A stretch of 31,227 nucleotides of DNA from JABIFK01 sp047619225. GTDB lineage: Bacteria; Latescibacterota; UBA2968. The DNA is taken from assembly GCA_047619225.1 (NCBI GenBank), contig JBLHJX010000029.1, positions 1 through 31,227 of the forward strand. The letters run 5' to 3'. Positions 20,713 through 28,670 of the stretch are shown piece after piece; the first letter of the stretch is position 1; each line of letters opens with the position of its first letter. The notes under the pieces are model-generated. The model was given only the letters and a program-made list of their open reading frames with translations. It did not search any database and was not told where the DNA came from. The position numbers and the translations under genes were made by a program.

Positions 20713-22947
20713 ATGGCCTTATCTGCCGAATCATCTCCCCGTCGTTTGCCTGGCATTACGCCTGCGGCACGCTTGATGGACCGTTTGGGTAAGTGGGTGA
20801 TTACCGCTGGCGGTTTGAGTGTGATCGTGGCTGTGCTGGGCATTTTTCTTTTTGTATTGATTGAATCCTATCCTTTGTTTTCGCCCCCAAAGGTTTCACA
20901 ATCGCAACAGATTGATTTGGGGCGCGGCGTTTTGGCCACGGGATTGGATCAATATCAAAAAGTGATATTTGCTGTTCACGCAGCGGGCATTGACTTTTTT
21001 GACATTACAACGGGTCGTTTGATCAAAGCGGCTCAGATAGATGGATTGGACACGCGGCGCATTGTTTCAGCTTATCGGGCATTGGACAATATTCATTTGG
21101 GCTTGGGTCTGGAAGATGGCGTGGTGTTGATGGCGCGTTTGGATTTTCAGGTGGTCTTTGAAGCGGGTGGTACGCAAGCCGTGACGCCCTCTTTAATAGT
21201 AGATGGGCAAATGAAGTTGTTTGATGCACCCGTAACAAAATTGGCCTATCGCAACGATGGGGATGGGCGGGGGATGGTTTTGGGCATCGGAGACGCGGGG
21301 CAGTTGGTACTGGGAGGGACTTCACAACGGCGGGGATTATTGGGGCGTGGTAAAACGGAAGTGTTTACCCACGATTTAACCTCATTTGTGACTGGGCAGG
21401 CAACGAGTGTTGCTGTGACGCGATCGGGACGCTATGTGTTGGCTGGCACAGATCGGGGAGAAGTGATGCGTTGGGAAATGGGTCGGCCAAAATCTAAGCC
21501 CAACTTACAGCAACAGATTCAGGCATCGGGACAGGCGATTACATCTTTGGAATTTATGTTGGGAGACGTGTCCTTGGTCGTGGGTGACGCGGGTGGGCAG
21601 GTGAGTACGTGGATGCCTGTACGCTTGGGTGAGGTAGGCAATGAACAAAGTCTAGAAAAGGTACATACTTTGCGTGGGCATGACGCGGCCGTGACGGTTT
21701 TGATTGCCTCTTCGCGTGATAAACAGTTTTTGTCTGGAGATGCAACGGGCCATGTGGCTGTGCACCACATGACGTCTGAGCAAACATTCTTTTCTTTGCA
21801 CGAGAATGACGTGGCTGTTTCTGCACTTGCATTTGCACCTAAGTTGAATGGGTTCCTCACGGCTTCTACTGCAGGGCAGGTGCGGTTGTATGATTATTAC
21901 AATCCGCACCCTGAGACAACCCTGCAAACTTTGTTTGGCAAGGTGTGGTATGAAGGCTATACTCAGCCTGAATATGTGTGGCAATCAACGGGTGGCACAG
22001 ATGAATTTGAATCCAAATTGAGTATTGTGCCCTTGTTGTTTGGCACACTCAAAGGTACGTTTTATGCCATGCTTTTTGCACTGCCTTTGGCTGTGTTGGC
22101 TGCCATTTATACATCTGAATTTGCTTCGCCCACGGTGCGTAATTGGGTGAAACCAATTGTTGAATTGATGGCGTCATTGCCCAGTGTGATTTTGGGTTTT
22201 TTGGCGGGGCTTTGGTTGGCTCCTTTGCTTGAAAAAGAAGTCGTTGGGGCACTGTTGTTGTTGCCCGTGGTACCCGCGTTGGTCATTTTATGTGCTTGGG
22301 GTTGGACGTTGTTGCCCGAAAATTTTGCGCGCCGCGTACCGGATCATTTTATTTTGACATTGTTGGCATTGGTGACGCTTGTGGCGTTGTGGTTGTCATT
22401 TGTATTGGGTCCCGTGGTTGAGACCGTTGTTTTTGGGGGCCATTTTCAAAAATGGTTGTTGGCCACATCTGATACGCGTTATGATCAGCGCAACTGTTTG
22501 GTGGTTGGTTTTGCAATGGGGTTTGCGGTGGTGCCCATCATTTATACCATTTGTGAAGATGCTTTGTCCAGTGTGCCTTCGCATTTGCGTGCGGGGTCTT
22601 TGGCCTTGGGTGCAACGCCTTGGCAAACGGCTGTACGCGTGGTGTTACCTACGGCCAGCCCAGGTATTTTTTCGGCGACAATGATCGGCTTTGGGCGTGC
22701 GGTGGGTGAAACGATGATTGTGTTGATGGCCACGGGGAATACGCCTATTATGGATGGATCCATTTTTAACGGGATGCGCACACTCTCCGCCAATATTGCT
22801 GTCGAAATCCCCGAAGCACCTCATGAAGGCACCTTATATCGTGTGTTGTTTTTAACGGGGTTGTTGCTGGCTGCGCTTACTTTTGTGGTGAATACGGTGG
22901 CAGAGGTCGTGCGTCAGCGTTTGCGGGAAAGGTATAGTCGGATTTAA
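20713..22947 (+). CDS. pstC: Phosphate ABC transporter permease PstC, long form with propeller-like insertion
   Basis: 744 aa, more than twice the length of the E. coli protein. TM1 lies at about 28-52. A region of about 370 residues then resembles WD40-type beta-propeller repeats (LRGHDAAVTVLIASSRDK, GDATGHVAVHHM, FLTASTAGQVRLYD). The standard permease domain starts near residue 436. The EAA-type loop that contacts PstB is at about 615-650 (EDALSSVPSHLRAGSLALGAT). With PstA it forms the inner-membrane channel for Pi. The insertion would face the periplasm. ATG 20713 is preferred because upstream in-frame starts fall in the intergenic hairpin, although its ribosome binding site is weak. Confidence 0.93.
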   Translation: MALSAESSPRRLPGITPAARLMDRLGKWVITAGGLSVIVAVLGIFLFVLIESYPLFSPPKVSQSQQIDLGRGVLATGLDQYQKVIFAVHAAGIDFFDITTGRLIKAAQIDGLDTRRIVSAYRALDNIHLGLGLEDGVVLMARLDFQVVFEAGGTQAVTPSLIVDGQMKLFDAPVTKLAYRNDGDGRGMVLGIGDAGQLVLGGTSQRRGLLGRGKTEVFTHDLTSFVTGQATSVAVTRSGRYVLAGTDRGEVMRWEMGRPKSKPNLQQQIQASGQAITSLEFMLGDVSLVVGDAGGQVSTWMPVRLGEVGNEQSLEKVHTLRGHDAAVTVLIASSRDKQFLSGDATGHVAVHHMTSEQTFFSLHENDVAVSALAFAPKLNGFLTASTAGQVRLYDYYNPHPETTLQTLFGKVWYEGYTQPEYVWQSTGGTDEFESKLSIVPLLFGTLKGTFYAMLFALPLAVLAAIYTSEFASPTVRNWVKPIVELMASLPSVILGFLAGLWLAPLLEKEVVGALLLLPVVPALVILCAWGWTLLPENFARRVPDHFILTLLALVTLVALWLSFVLGPVVETVVFGGHFQKWLLATSDTRYDQRNCLVVGFAMGFAVVPIIYTICEDALSSVPSHLRAGSLALGATPWQTAVRVVLPTASPGIFSATMIGFGRAVGETMIVLMATGNTPIMDGSIFNGMRTLSANIAVEIPEAPHEGTLYRVLFLTGLLLAALTFVVNTVAEVVRQRLRERYSRI

Positions 22948-23050
22948 AAAGGCAGGGAGAAGGAAAAATAAAGAAGAAGAGAGATAGAAGAAAAGTCTTG
23001 AGCGTCCTAATGGGGTAATGGTTTCTCACAAACTGATTTTGGAGATTGAT

Positions 23051-24664
23051 GTGAAGCATTTTTGGAAATCGGGTATTCCTTTTATTTGGTTGACGGGTGG
23101 GGCCTTGTCTGTGTGTCTGCTGATGATTGTTGGGCTTGTGGTATTGGTGCTTTATAATGGGATGGGTTTCTTTTGGCCTTCTCAGTTGCAGGCTGTTAAA
23201 CTCACAGACGGTCAACAGGTGATGGGGCAACTGTGGGATCGGCAGGAGATTCCGACGTCAAATCGTGAGGGGTCCGATGCATTTCGCATTCAGATAAAGA
23301 CGGGTAACCGTGATGTGTACGGCAGTGACTTTCGGTGGATCGATGAGGCCGATATGGCATCGGTGGACTTTCCGGAAGAAGCTGTGGTGTTTGAGCGGCG
23401 GGAATGGGGCAATATGTATGGGTTCATCCAAACAGTCTTTGAAGGGGATCAGCGCATTGGGGAAGGGTCTGTTGCGGGTTGGGACGTGCTTCATTTGCAC
23501 ATGGAAAAGGCGCAGGCGCTGTTGGCTGAAATTCATGGAATTGAGACAGGAGTCATTGGCGATTTGAATCGCGAGATTGAGTCGTTGCGCTTAAAAAAAC
23601 GCGATATGGAACGGGATGGATACAGCGCTGAAGAAATTGCGATGGTAGATGCAGAGAGTCGCCGACATTGGGATCAATATGATCAAGTGGCGGGGCAAAT
23701 GGACCAATTGCGCAAAGCGAGTGAAATCTATCAGGTTGAGGTACGGTTAATTGGCGGTGAGGTTCGGCAGATTGCAACGGCGAATATTGTGCGGATATAT
23801 CGCCCCAATCAATTGGGTGTGGTGGGTAAGGCCGGTGTCTATATGAGCCGTGTGGGTGAATTTTTGTTTGATGAGCCGCGTGAGTCCAATACTGAGGGCG
23901 GTGTGTTTCCTGCGATTTTTGGGACGGTTTTGATGGTGTTTTTGATGAGCTTGGCTGCTGTGCCGTTTGGCGTTTTGGCAGCACTTTATTTACGTGAATA
24001 CGCCAAACAAGGGCCAATTGTGCGTATCATTCGCATTGCGGTGAATAATTTGGCGGGTGTGCCGTCTATTGTGTTTGGGATGTTTGGATTGGGTTTTTTT
24101 GTGTATGGTGTGGGCAGCAGCATTGATCAGTTGTTTTTTGCAGACGCATTGCCAGCGCCTACATTTGGCACTGGTGGTATTTTATGGGCCTCTTTGACGT
24201 TGGCCCTGTTAACTGTGCCGGTGATGATTGTGTCTACTGAGGAGGCGTTGGCGGCGGTGCCGAGCGAGGTTCGCGCAGGGTCTTTGGCACTGGGTGCAAC
24301 GAAATTCCAGACGATTTTAAGGGTGGTTTTGCCAGGTGCTCTGCCAGGCATTTTGACAGGTGTTATTTTGGTGATTGCGCGCGGAGCTGGTGAGGTGGCG
24401 CCATTGATGATTACGGGTGTGGTAAAATTGGCACCCGCTTTGCCATTGGATGGTTCGTGGCCGTTTTTTCACTTGGAGCGCAAGTTTATGCATTTGGGTT
24501 TTCACATTTATGACGTGGGTTTTCAATCGCCCAATGTTGAAGCGGCTCGGCCTATGGTTTATACCACAACGTTGTTGTTGATGGGGCTGGTGTTGGCTTT
24601 AAATTTGGTGGCTATTATGGTTCGCACGAAGTTGCGGAAACGCGTTGCTGGGTCGGCATTTTAA
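23051..24664 (+). CDS. pstA: Phosphate ABC transporter permease PstA, long form with coiled-coil insertion
   Basis: 537 aa from GTG 23051, chosen because GGAG is 6 bases upstream. ATG 23018 (548 aa) is the alternative but has its G-run too close. TM1 (about 10-36) is followed by a periplasmic insertion of about 240 residues. That insertion contains a predicted coiled coil (LNREIESLRLKKRDMERDG and QYDQVAGQMDQLRKASEIY), and then the normal permease domain. The EAA loop reads EEALAAVPSEVRAGSLALGAT. It pairs with long-form PstC, so both permeases carry extra periplasmic domains. The 103-bp gap before it is a purine-rich stretch (22951-22996). Order pstS-pstC-pstA-pstB-phoU is classical. Confidence 0.93.
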   Translation: MKHFWKSGIPFIWLTGGALSVCLLMIVGLVVLVLYNGMGFFWPSQLQAVKLTDGQQVMGQLWDRQEIPTSNREGSDAFRIQIKTGNRDVYGSDFRWIDEADMASVDFPEEAVVFERREWGNMYGFIQTVFEGDQRIGEGSVAGWDVLHLHMEKAQALLAEIHGIETGVIGDLNREIESLRLKKRDMERDGYSAEEIAMVDAESRRHWDQYDQVAGQMDQLRKASEIYQVEVRLIGGEVRQIATANIVRIYRPNQLGVVGKAGVYMSRVGEFLFDEPRESNTEGGVFPAIFGTVLMVFLMSLAAVPFGVLAALYLREYAKQGPIVRIIRIAVNNLAGVPSIVFGMFGLGFFVYGVGSSIDQLFFADALPAPTFGTGGILWASLTLALLTVPVMIVSTEEALAAVPSEVRAGSLALGATKFQTILRVVLPGALPGILTGVILVIARGAGEVAPLMITGVVKLAPALPLDGSWPFFHLERKFMHLGFHIYDVGFQSPNVEAARPMVYTTTLLLMGLVLALNLVAIMVRTKLRKRVAGSAF

Positions 24665-24712
24665 AGTTGGTGGTTTACAATTGGTTTTGCGATATTGACT
24701 ATAGAGGGCCTT

Positions 24713-25522
24713 ATGGTTGAAATGGAACATGTAAAGAACAAAGAGATCTCAATCGTTCCAAAGATTGATAACCCCGTCGTTGAAGTGAACAACCTCAATT
24801 TGTTTTATGGCAACACACAGGCTTTGTTTGATATTGGCCTGCAAGTGCCAGAGCATCAGGTGACGGCATTTATTGGGCCGTCGGGGTGTGGTAAGTCAAC
24901 GTTGTTGCGGTGTATGAATCGGTTGAACGATTTGATTGATATTGTGCGCATTGATGGCACGATTCAAATTGAGGGTGAGGATATTTATGCGCCTGGATAT
25001 GATGTGATTTCACTGCGACGTCGGGTGGGAATGGTTTTTCAAAAGTCCAATCCGTTTCCCAAGTCAATTTACGAGAATGTTGTTTATGGTTTGCGCATTG
25101 CAGGGGAAAACAACCGGTCTGAGTTGGATGGCGTGGTAGAACGCAGTTTGCGTGCAGCGGCATTGTGGGACGAGGTGAAAGATCGGCTCGACAGCAGTGC
25201 CTTGGGGCTTTCGGGTGGGCAGCAACAGCGTTTGTGTATTGCTCGGGCCATTGCGGTTGAGCCGTCGGTCATTTTGATGGATGAACCGTGTTCGGCACTA
25301 GACCCAATTGCAACGGGGCGCATTGAAGAAACCATTGCAGAATTGAAGGCGAAATATACGATTGTGATTGTCACACATAATATGCAACAAGCATCGCGTA
25401 TTTCAGACTACACGGCCTTTTTCTATTTGGGGAAGTTGATCGAAATGGCCCCCACCGCAAAAATGTTTACCAACCCACAACTCAAACAAACCGAAGATTA
25501 TGTAACGGGACGGTTTGGGTAA
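24713..25522 (+). CDS. pstB: Phosphate ABC transporter ATPase PstB
   Basis: 269 aa ATPase that powers Pi import and takes part in signalling to PhoR. Walker A GPSGCGKST (55-63), Q-loop VFQKSNPFPKSI, signature LSGGQQQR, Walker B VILMDEP and the H-loop VTHNM are all present. The PstB-specific MNRLNDLI follows Walker A. ATG 24713 follows AGAGGG at 5 bases; a TTG 6 codons earlier lacks support. The N-terminal 20 residues are an extra polar extension. 48 bases after pstA. Confidence 0.97.
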   Translation: MVEMEHVKNKEISIVPKIDNPVVEVNNLNLFYGNTQALFDIGLQVPEHQVTAFIGPSGCGKSTLLRCMNRLNDLIDIVRIDGTIQIEGEDIYAPGYDVISLRRRVGMVFQKSNPFPKSIYENVVYGLRIAGENNRSELDGVVERSLRAAALWDEVKDRLDSSALGLSGGQQQRLCIARAIAVEPSVILMDEPCSALDPIATGRIEETIAELKAKYTIVIVTHNMQQASRISDYTAFFYLGKLIEMAPTAKMFTNPQLKQTEDYVTGRFG

Positions 25523-25614
25523 AGGGGTCAGCTATCAGCGGCCTGTTAAAACGAGAAATCAACATCAAAAAAACATTGAAAACCAATAGATTGTTTTAAA
25601 AATGGAATAGGTGG

Positions 25615-25640
25615 AAATAGCTAAGATTCTTTAACTATTT
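25615..25640 (+). other. Hairpin between pstB and phoU
   Basis: AAATAGCTAA (25615-25624) pairs with TTAACTATTT (25631-25640) with one mismatch and a 6-nt loop, ending 9 bases before the phoU ribosome binding site. It may tune PhoU translation or processing of the pst mRNA. The rest of the 139-bp gap shows nothing clear. Confidence 0.4.
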
Positions 25641-25661
25641 GTAGTAATGGGAGCTTATAAT

Positions 25662-26327
25662 ATGGAACGTACGCTTGATCAGTTGTTGGATCACCTCAAG
25701 GGCGAGTTGCTCAAAATGGGTGGTGCTGTAGAAGAGTCGATAGAACAGGCTGTGCGCTCGCTTGTGGACCGAGATGATGTTTTGGCCGAAACGGTGATCG
25801 CGGGAGGCAAAGATATTGATGAATGGGAAGTGGCGGTTGAGGAGGAGTGTTTGACATTGTTGGCGATTCAGCACCCCGTGGCCAGTGATTTGCGTTTGAT
25901 TGCAGGGGTGATGAAGATCAATTACGATTTGGAGCGCATTAACGATCAGGCCGTGAATATTGCACAACGCGCCCAAGTGTTGAATACGATGCCTCTTTTG
26001 AAACCCCTGATTGATATTCCACGAATGGCTGAGTTGACGCGTAAGATGGTAAAAGACGCGTTGGATGCGTTTGTGAACAAAGATGTTGAATTGGCCAATG
26101 AGGTGCGCCGCATTGATGATATTGTGGATGCTTTACGCGATCAAATTTTTAGAGAATTGCTGACTTATTTACACGCAGGTGACCCAGAAACCATTGAGCA
26201 GGCGATTCATTTGATTTTGATCTCGCGGCATTTGGAGCGCATTGGCGATCATTCATCGAATATTGCTGAGGATGTGGTCTATTTGGTTCAAGGCCGCATC
26301 GTGCGTCACAAGAAGGAAGAACTGTAA
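25662..26327 (+). CDS. phoU: Phosphate signalling protein PhoU
   Basis: 221 aa, with two three-helix PhoU repeats each carrying the metal-binding signature: YDLERINDQAVNIAQRA (Glu91, Asp95) and HLERIGDHSSNIAEDV (Glu192, Asp196). It bridges the Pst importer and PhoR and represses the Pho response when Pi is plentiful. ATG 25662 is chosen because GGGAG lies 8 bases upstream and the product then begins MERTLDQLLDHLKGEL as in the family; ATG 25647 is the alternative. Last gene of the pst operon, followed by a strong terminator. Confidence 0.96.
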   Translation: MERTLDQLLDHLKGELLKMGGAVEESIEQAVRSLVDRDDVLAETVIAGGKDIDEWEVAVEEECLTLLAIQHPVASDLRLIAGVMKINYDLERINDQAVNIAQRAQVLNTMPLLKPLIDIPRMAELTRKMVKDALDAFVNKDVELANEVRRIDDIVDALRDQIFRELLTYLHAGDPETIEQAIHLILISRHLERIGDHSSNIAEDVVYLVQGRIVRHKKEEL

Positions 26328-26358
26328 GAGACAATGGACAATGAAGAATAAAGTTGAA

Positions 26359-26392
26359 AACCGTAAACCTTGCTTTGGTTTGCGGTTTTTTT
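26359..26392 (+). terminator. Rho-independent terminator of the pst-phoU operon
   Basis: AACCGTAAACC (26359-26369) pairs with GGTTTGCGGTT (26377-26387) with one wobble pair, followed by a run of seven Ts (26386-26392). Confidence 0.9.
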
Positions 26393-26535
26393 CATGAGTT
26401 TGCGTGAGGTGGGTATTTTGGGTTCAGTGTTCACGTGTATCAATGGGATTTTTTTCGTAAATAACTGTAATAAAGCAATATGAAGTAATGTGGTAATAAA
26501 AAGTCAAGTCGCGCAAACTGTCTGGCACACGCTTC

Positions 26536-26571
26536 GCTTCTGTTCTCTGATGAAGAACAGAAGCTTTTTTT
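26536..26571 (+). terminator. Orphan rho-independent terminator
   Basis: GCTTCTGTTCT (26536-26546) pairs perfectly with AGAACAGAAGC (26554-26564), loop 7 nt, then seven Ts (26565-26571). It is the second terminator after phoU with no protein gene between. Within 26393-26535 the sequence is AT-rich and shows no coding frame with a ribosome binding site. Confidence 0.88.
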
Positions 26572-26627
26572 GGGATACATATAAAATAAAGTTTATGTCA
26601 ACAAATTATGCTCTTAGGGGTAGGATT

Positions 26628-27476
26628 ATGACTGAAAAAGGATCGATAGGTTGGGTTTGGTGCTGGTTGGTTTTAAGTGCCGTGGGGGTGGGTACAGAAG
26701 AGGATAAGTGCTCTGTGGTGGTGTCTTTTGATGCGATTGGGGGGAGTGAAATGGAGTGTGAGGTGATTACCGAACGTTTTCGAGCCGAGTTGTCACGCAC
26801 GGATCGTTTTTTTGTGACCAGCAAGCAACAAACAGTGACAGAATTGGCAAAGACCAAAGACGTGACAATTCTGGGCAAGCAATTGGGGGTAGATCGGGTG
26901 TTGGTGGGGAGTGTGTCGAAGATTGGTACCACCTTTTCGGTGGTGGCCAACTTGATTGATCCCTTATCTGGCAAGACGGTAAAGACGGTGGTAGAAGATC
27001 ATTCGGGTGGCATTGACGTGTTGTTACAGGAAGTAATTCGACGTGCGTCTGAGCGGTTGGCCGATTATGAGGGCACGGGTTACTTGGCTTTTGTGGGGCC
27101 ACGTGGGGGCGATACCATTGATCATTTGACGGTGTGGATCAATGATCGACAATTGCACGCGTTTCCCAAGGCAGATTTTCTGCTGTTGACCAAAGTGCCA
27201 GAAGGAACCCACACCTTGCGCTTGGAGTGGCGTCGCCCAGGAATTAACGGTCGTCGCCCGCCTTACATTGTGCGTGTTCAACCCGGCAAGGTGGTGACCG
27301 TTGAATGCAATGCCGTTCGTTACAAACCCACATTGCGTGTGTCTCAACCGGTTGACCCGATGACAATTGATACGTGGCGCGAATTTTATTGGCCAGAGAA
27401 GTACCCTGAGAAGCGCTACATTCGCGGCAAACCTACGTCGTTGGTTGAAATGAGTTTGGACGAGGCTTTGAAGTAA
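26628..27476 (+). CDS. Exported CsgG/FlgO-like protein with PEGA-like C-terminus
   Basis: 282 aa. The N-terminus has a hydrophobic segment (GSIGWVWCWLVLSAVGVG) that may be a signal or anchor. Residues about 28-140 match the CsgG/FlgO-type alpha/beta fold seen in secreted proteins: VVVSFDAIGG, ITERFRAELSRTDRFFVTSKQQ, LGKQLGVDRVLVGSVSKIGTTFSVVANLIDPLSGK. A beta-rich PEGA-like region follows (about 150-230: VPEGTHTLRLEW, VQPGKVVTVE). ATG 26628 follows AGGGGTAGGA. An upstream in-frame extension is rejected because it crosses a terminator hairpin. It opens a run of five envelope genes. The exact role is unknown; relatives sense or assemble envelope structures. Confidence 0.7.
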   Translation: MTEKGSIGWVWCWLVLSAVGVGTEEDKCSVVVSFDAIGGSEMECEVITERFRAELSRTDRFFVTSKQQTVTELAKTKDVTILGKQLGVDRVLVGSVSKIGTTFSVVANLIDPLSGKTVKTVVEDHSGGIDVLLQEVIRRASERLADYEGTGYLAFVGPRGGDTIDHLTVWINDRQLHAFPKADFLLLTKVPEGTHTLRLEWRRPGINGRRPPYIVRVQPGKVVTVECNAVRYKPTLRVSQPVDPMTIDTWREFYWPEKYPEKRYIRGKPTSLVEMSLDEALK

Positions 27477-27551
27477 GTCGCAAAAGGCAGTGAAGTGGAT
27501 TACAGACCAAAACAGGATTCTTATCACACTATTTTTTATAGGAGGTTTTGG

Positions 27552-27590
27552 GTGGCACACATTCGAGATGGGCCTTCACATGCAACCTGA
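27552..27590 (+). other. Possible 12-codon leader ORF with strong ribosome binding site
   Basis: A near-perfect Shine-Dalgarno (AGGAGG, 27540-27545) stands 6 bases before a GTG that opens a 12-codon frame (MAHIRDGPSHAT, stop TGA 27588-27590), 50 bases before the next gene. It could be a regulatory leader peptide or the remnant of a lost gene start. Nothing else confirms translation. Confidence 0.25.
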
Positions 27591-27639
27591 GTGATTGATA
27601 CATCCTACGTTTTAGACCTTTACACTATTGGAGAACAAA

Positions 27640-28161
27640 ATGAAAAAGATAACTGCTGTTGCTGTTGTTGTGGCATTGTTGGGTTGGGTGTCGGGTGCAA
27701 GTGCAGACGCGACGTTTAAGTTGGGTGGTGGCGTGAATAACAATTCGGCGCGTGTTGCAGATGGAATGGCGGTGGGCGTTCACGGGGCTTTGGATTTTTC
27801 GCTGGGTGAGAGCCCGTGGACGGTGGGGGTTTTTGGTGAAGGCAGTTTTGATGAGGCGGCTGGCAAACCCCTTTTGGCTGGGGTGAATGTGTTTTATAAA
27901 GCGAGTGTCGGCGGCAGTCACGCCGACGGTTTAGACCCCCGAATTTATATTGGGCCAAGTATTGGGATCGCGTCAATTAATGTGGGTGAACGCAAGTCGG
28001 CATTGCATTTGGGAGGCACGTTGGGGGCGGAGTTTCCGTTGAGCAAGAGCTTTGGGTTGTTTGCCAATGGAAAGTATGCTTGGACCACGGACAAAGAGGG
28101 TGTTGAACTGATGAAGGGCTTTTCGGCACACGTTGGTGTGATGTTTAACCTGGGAAATTAA
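27640..28161 (+). CDS. Small outer-membrane beta-barrel protein
   Basis: 173 aa. A classical signal peptide (MKKITAVAVVVALLGWVSGASA, cleavage near 22) precedes a Gly-rich chain of alternating beta-strand segments (TFKLGGGVNNNSARV, WTVGVFGEGSF, RIYIGPSIGIASI, HLGGTLGAEFP, SFGLFANGKYAW, HVGVMFNLGN). This is the pattern of an eight-stranded barrel such as the OMP_b-brl/OmpA-like families. ATG 27640 follows TTGGAG at 6 bases. No enzymatic motif. Probably structural or adhesive, which is inference. Confidence 0.72.
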   Translation: MKKITAVAVVVALLGWVSGASADATFKLGGGVNNNSARVADGMAVGVHGALDFSLGESPWTVGVFGEGSFDEAAGKPLLAGVNVFYKASVGGSHADGLDPRIYIGPSIGIASINVGERKSALHLGGTLGAEFPLSKSFGLFANGKYAWTTDKEGVELMKGFSAHVGVMFNLGN

Positions 28162-28172
28162 ATCCACAACGT

Positions 28173-28208
28173 TTCGGCGTGGGCACTTTGAAGGGTGCTC
28201 ACGCCGAA
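28173..28208 (+). terminator. Strong hairpin between envelope genes, possible attenuator
   Basis: TTCGGCGTGGGCAC (28173-28186) pairs with GTGCTCACGCCGAA (28195-28208) with one G-U pair and an 8-nt loop. Only a short T-run (28217-28220) follows some way on, so it may be a processing or partial termination site between the barrel protein and the PEGA protein. Confidence 0.6.
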
Positions 28209-28232
28209 GTGTTGGGTTTTGGGAGGTGTGTA

Positions 28233-28613
28233 ATGAATTTATGGACGTTGTCTCTTGTTGTTTTAGGTATGGGTTGGAGCAGTCAAGCCAGGGCGCAATA
28301 CACGACACCCGTTGCAGAGGTGCCCAGTGAAACCATGTCACAAAAAGCGACGGGCAATCTTTTGGTGGAGACCAATGCGCCCAACAGCCGTGTGTTTGTC
28401 AATGGGTCTTTTTTAGGTGTGGCGGTGCCAAGTCAACCGCTGATGTTGTATCGGGCAGGTGTGGGTAAGGTGGCGTTGCGTGTGGTGGCTGACGGATTTG
28501 TCGATTTTGAACGAGAGATTGAGTTGCAAGCCAATAAGTGGCGCTTGGTGGTAGCTACATTAGAGAAGAAGGTACCTGTGCAGGTGCGCAAGGCAAGTTC
28601 CGAAGGTGAATGA
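28233..28613 (+). CDS. Exported PEGA-domain protein
   Basis: 126 aa. The signal peptide (MNLWTLSLVVLGMGWSSQARA, cleavage near 21) is followed by a short linker and one PEGA-type beta domain: GNLLVETNAPNSRVFVNGSFLG (41-62) and then LYRAGVGKVALRVVADGFVDFEREIEL. PEGA domains occur in surface and envelope proteins, often next to S-layer or cell-wall-binding systems. ATG 28233 follows GGGAGG at 6 bases. It is the third of five consecutive exported proteins. Confidence 0.78.
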   Translation: MNLWTLSLVVLGMGWSSQARAQYTTPVAEVPSETMSQKATGNLLVETNAPNSRVFVNGSFLGVAVPSQPLMLYRAGVGKVALRVVADGFVDFEREIELQANKWRLVVATLEKKVPVQVRKASSEGE

Positions 28614-28670
28614 GTGATGTTCTCTCGGGTTCGCAAAAATCTTTCAGATTAAGGATCATAAGGTGTCGCT

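Noticed and set aside
26490..26627. 46-residue N-terminal extension of the CsgG-like protein
   Set aside because: It reads through a perfect terminator hairpin and lacks a ribosome binding site; ATG 26628 has one.
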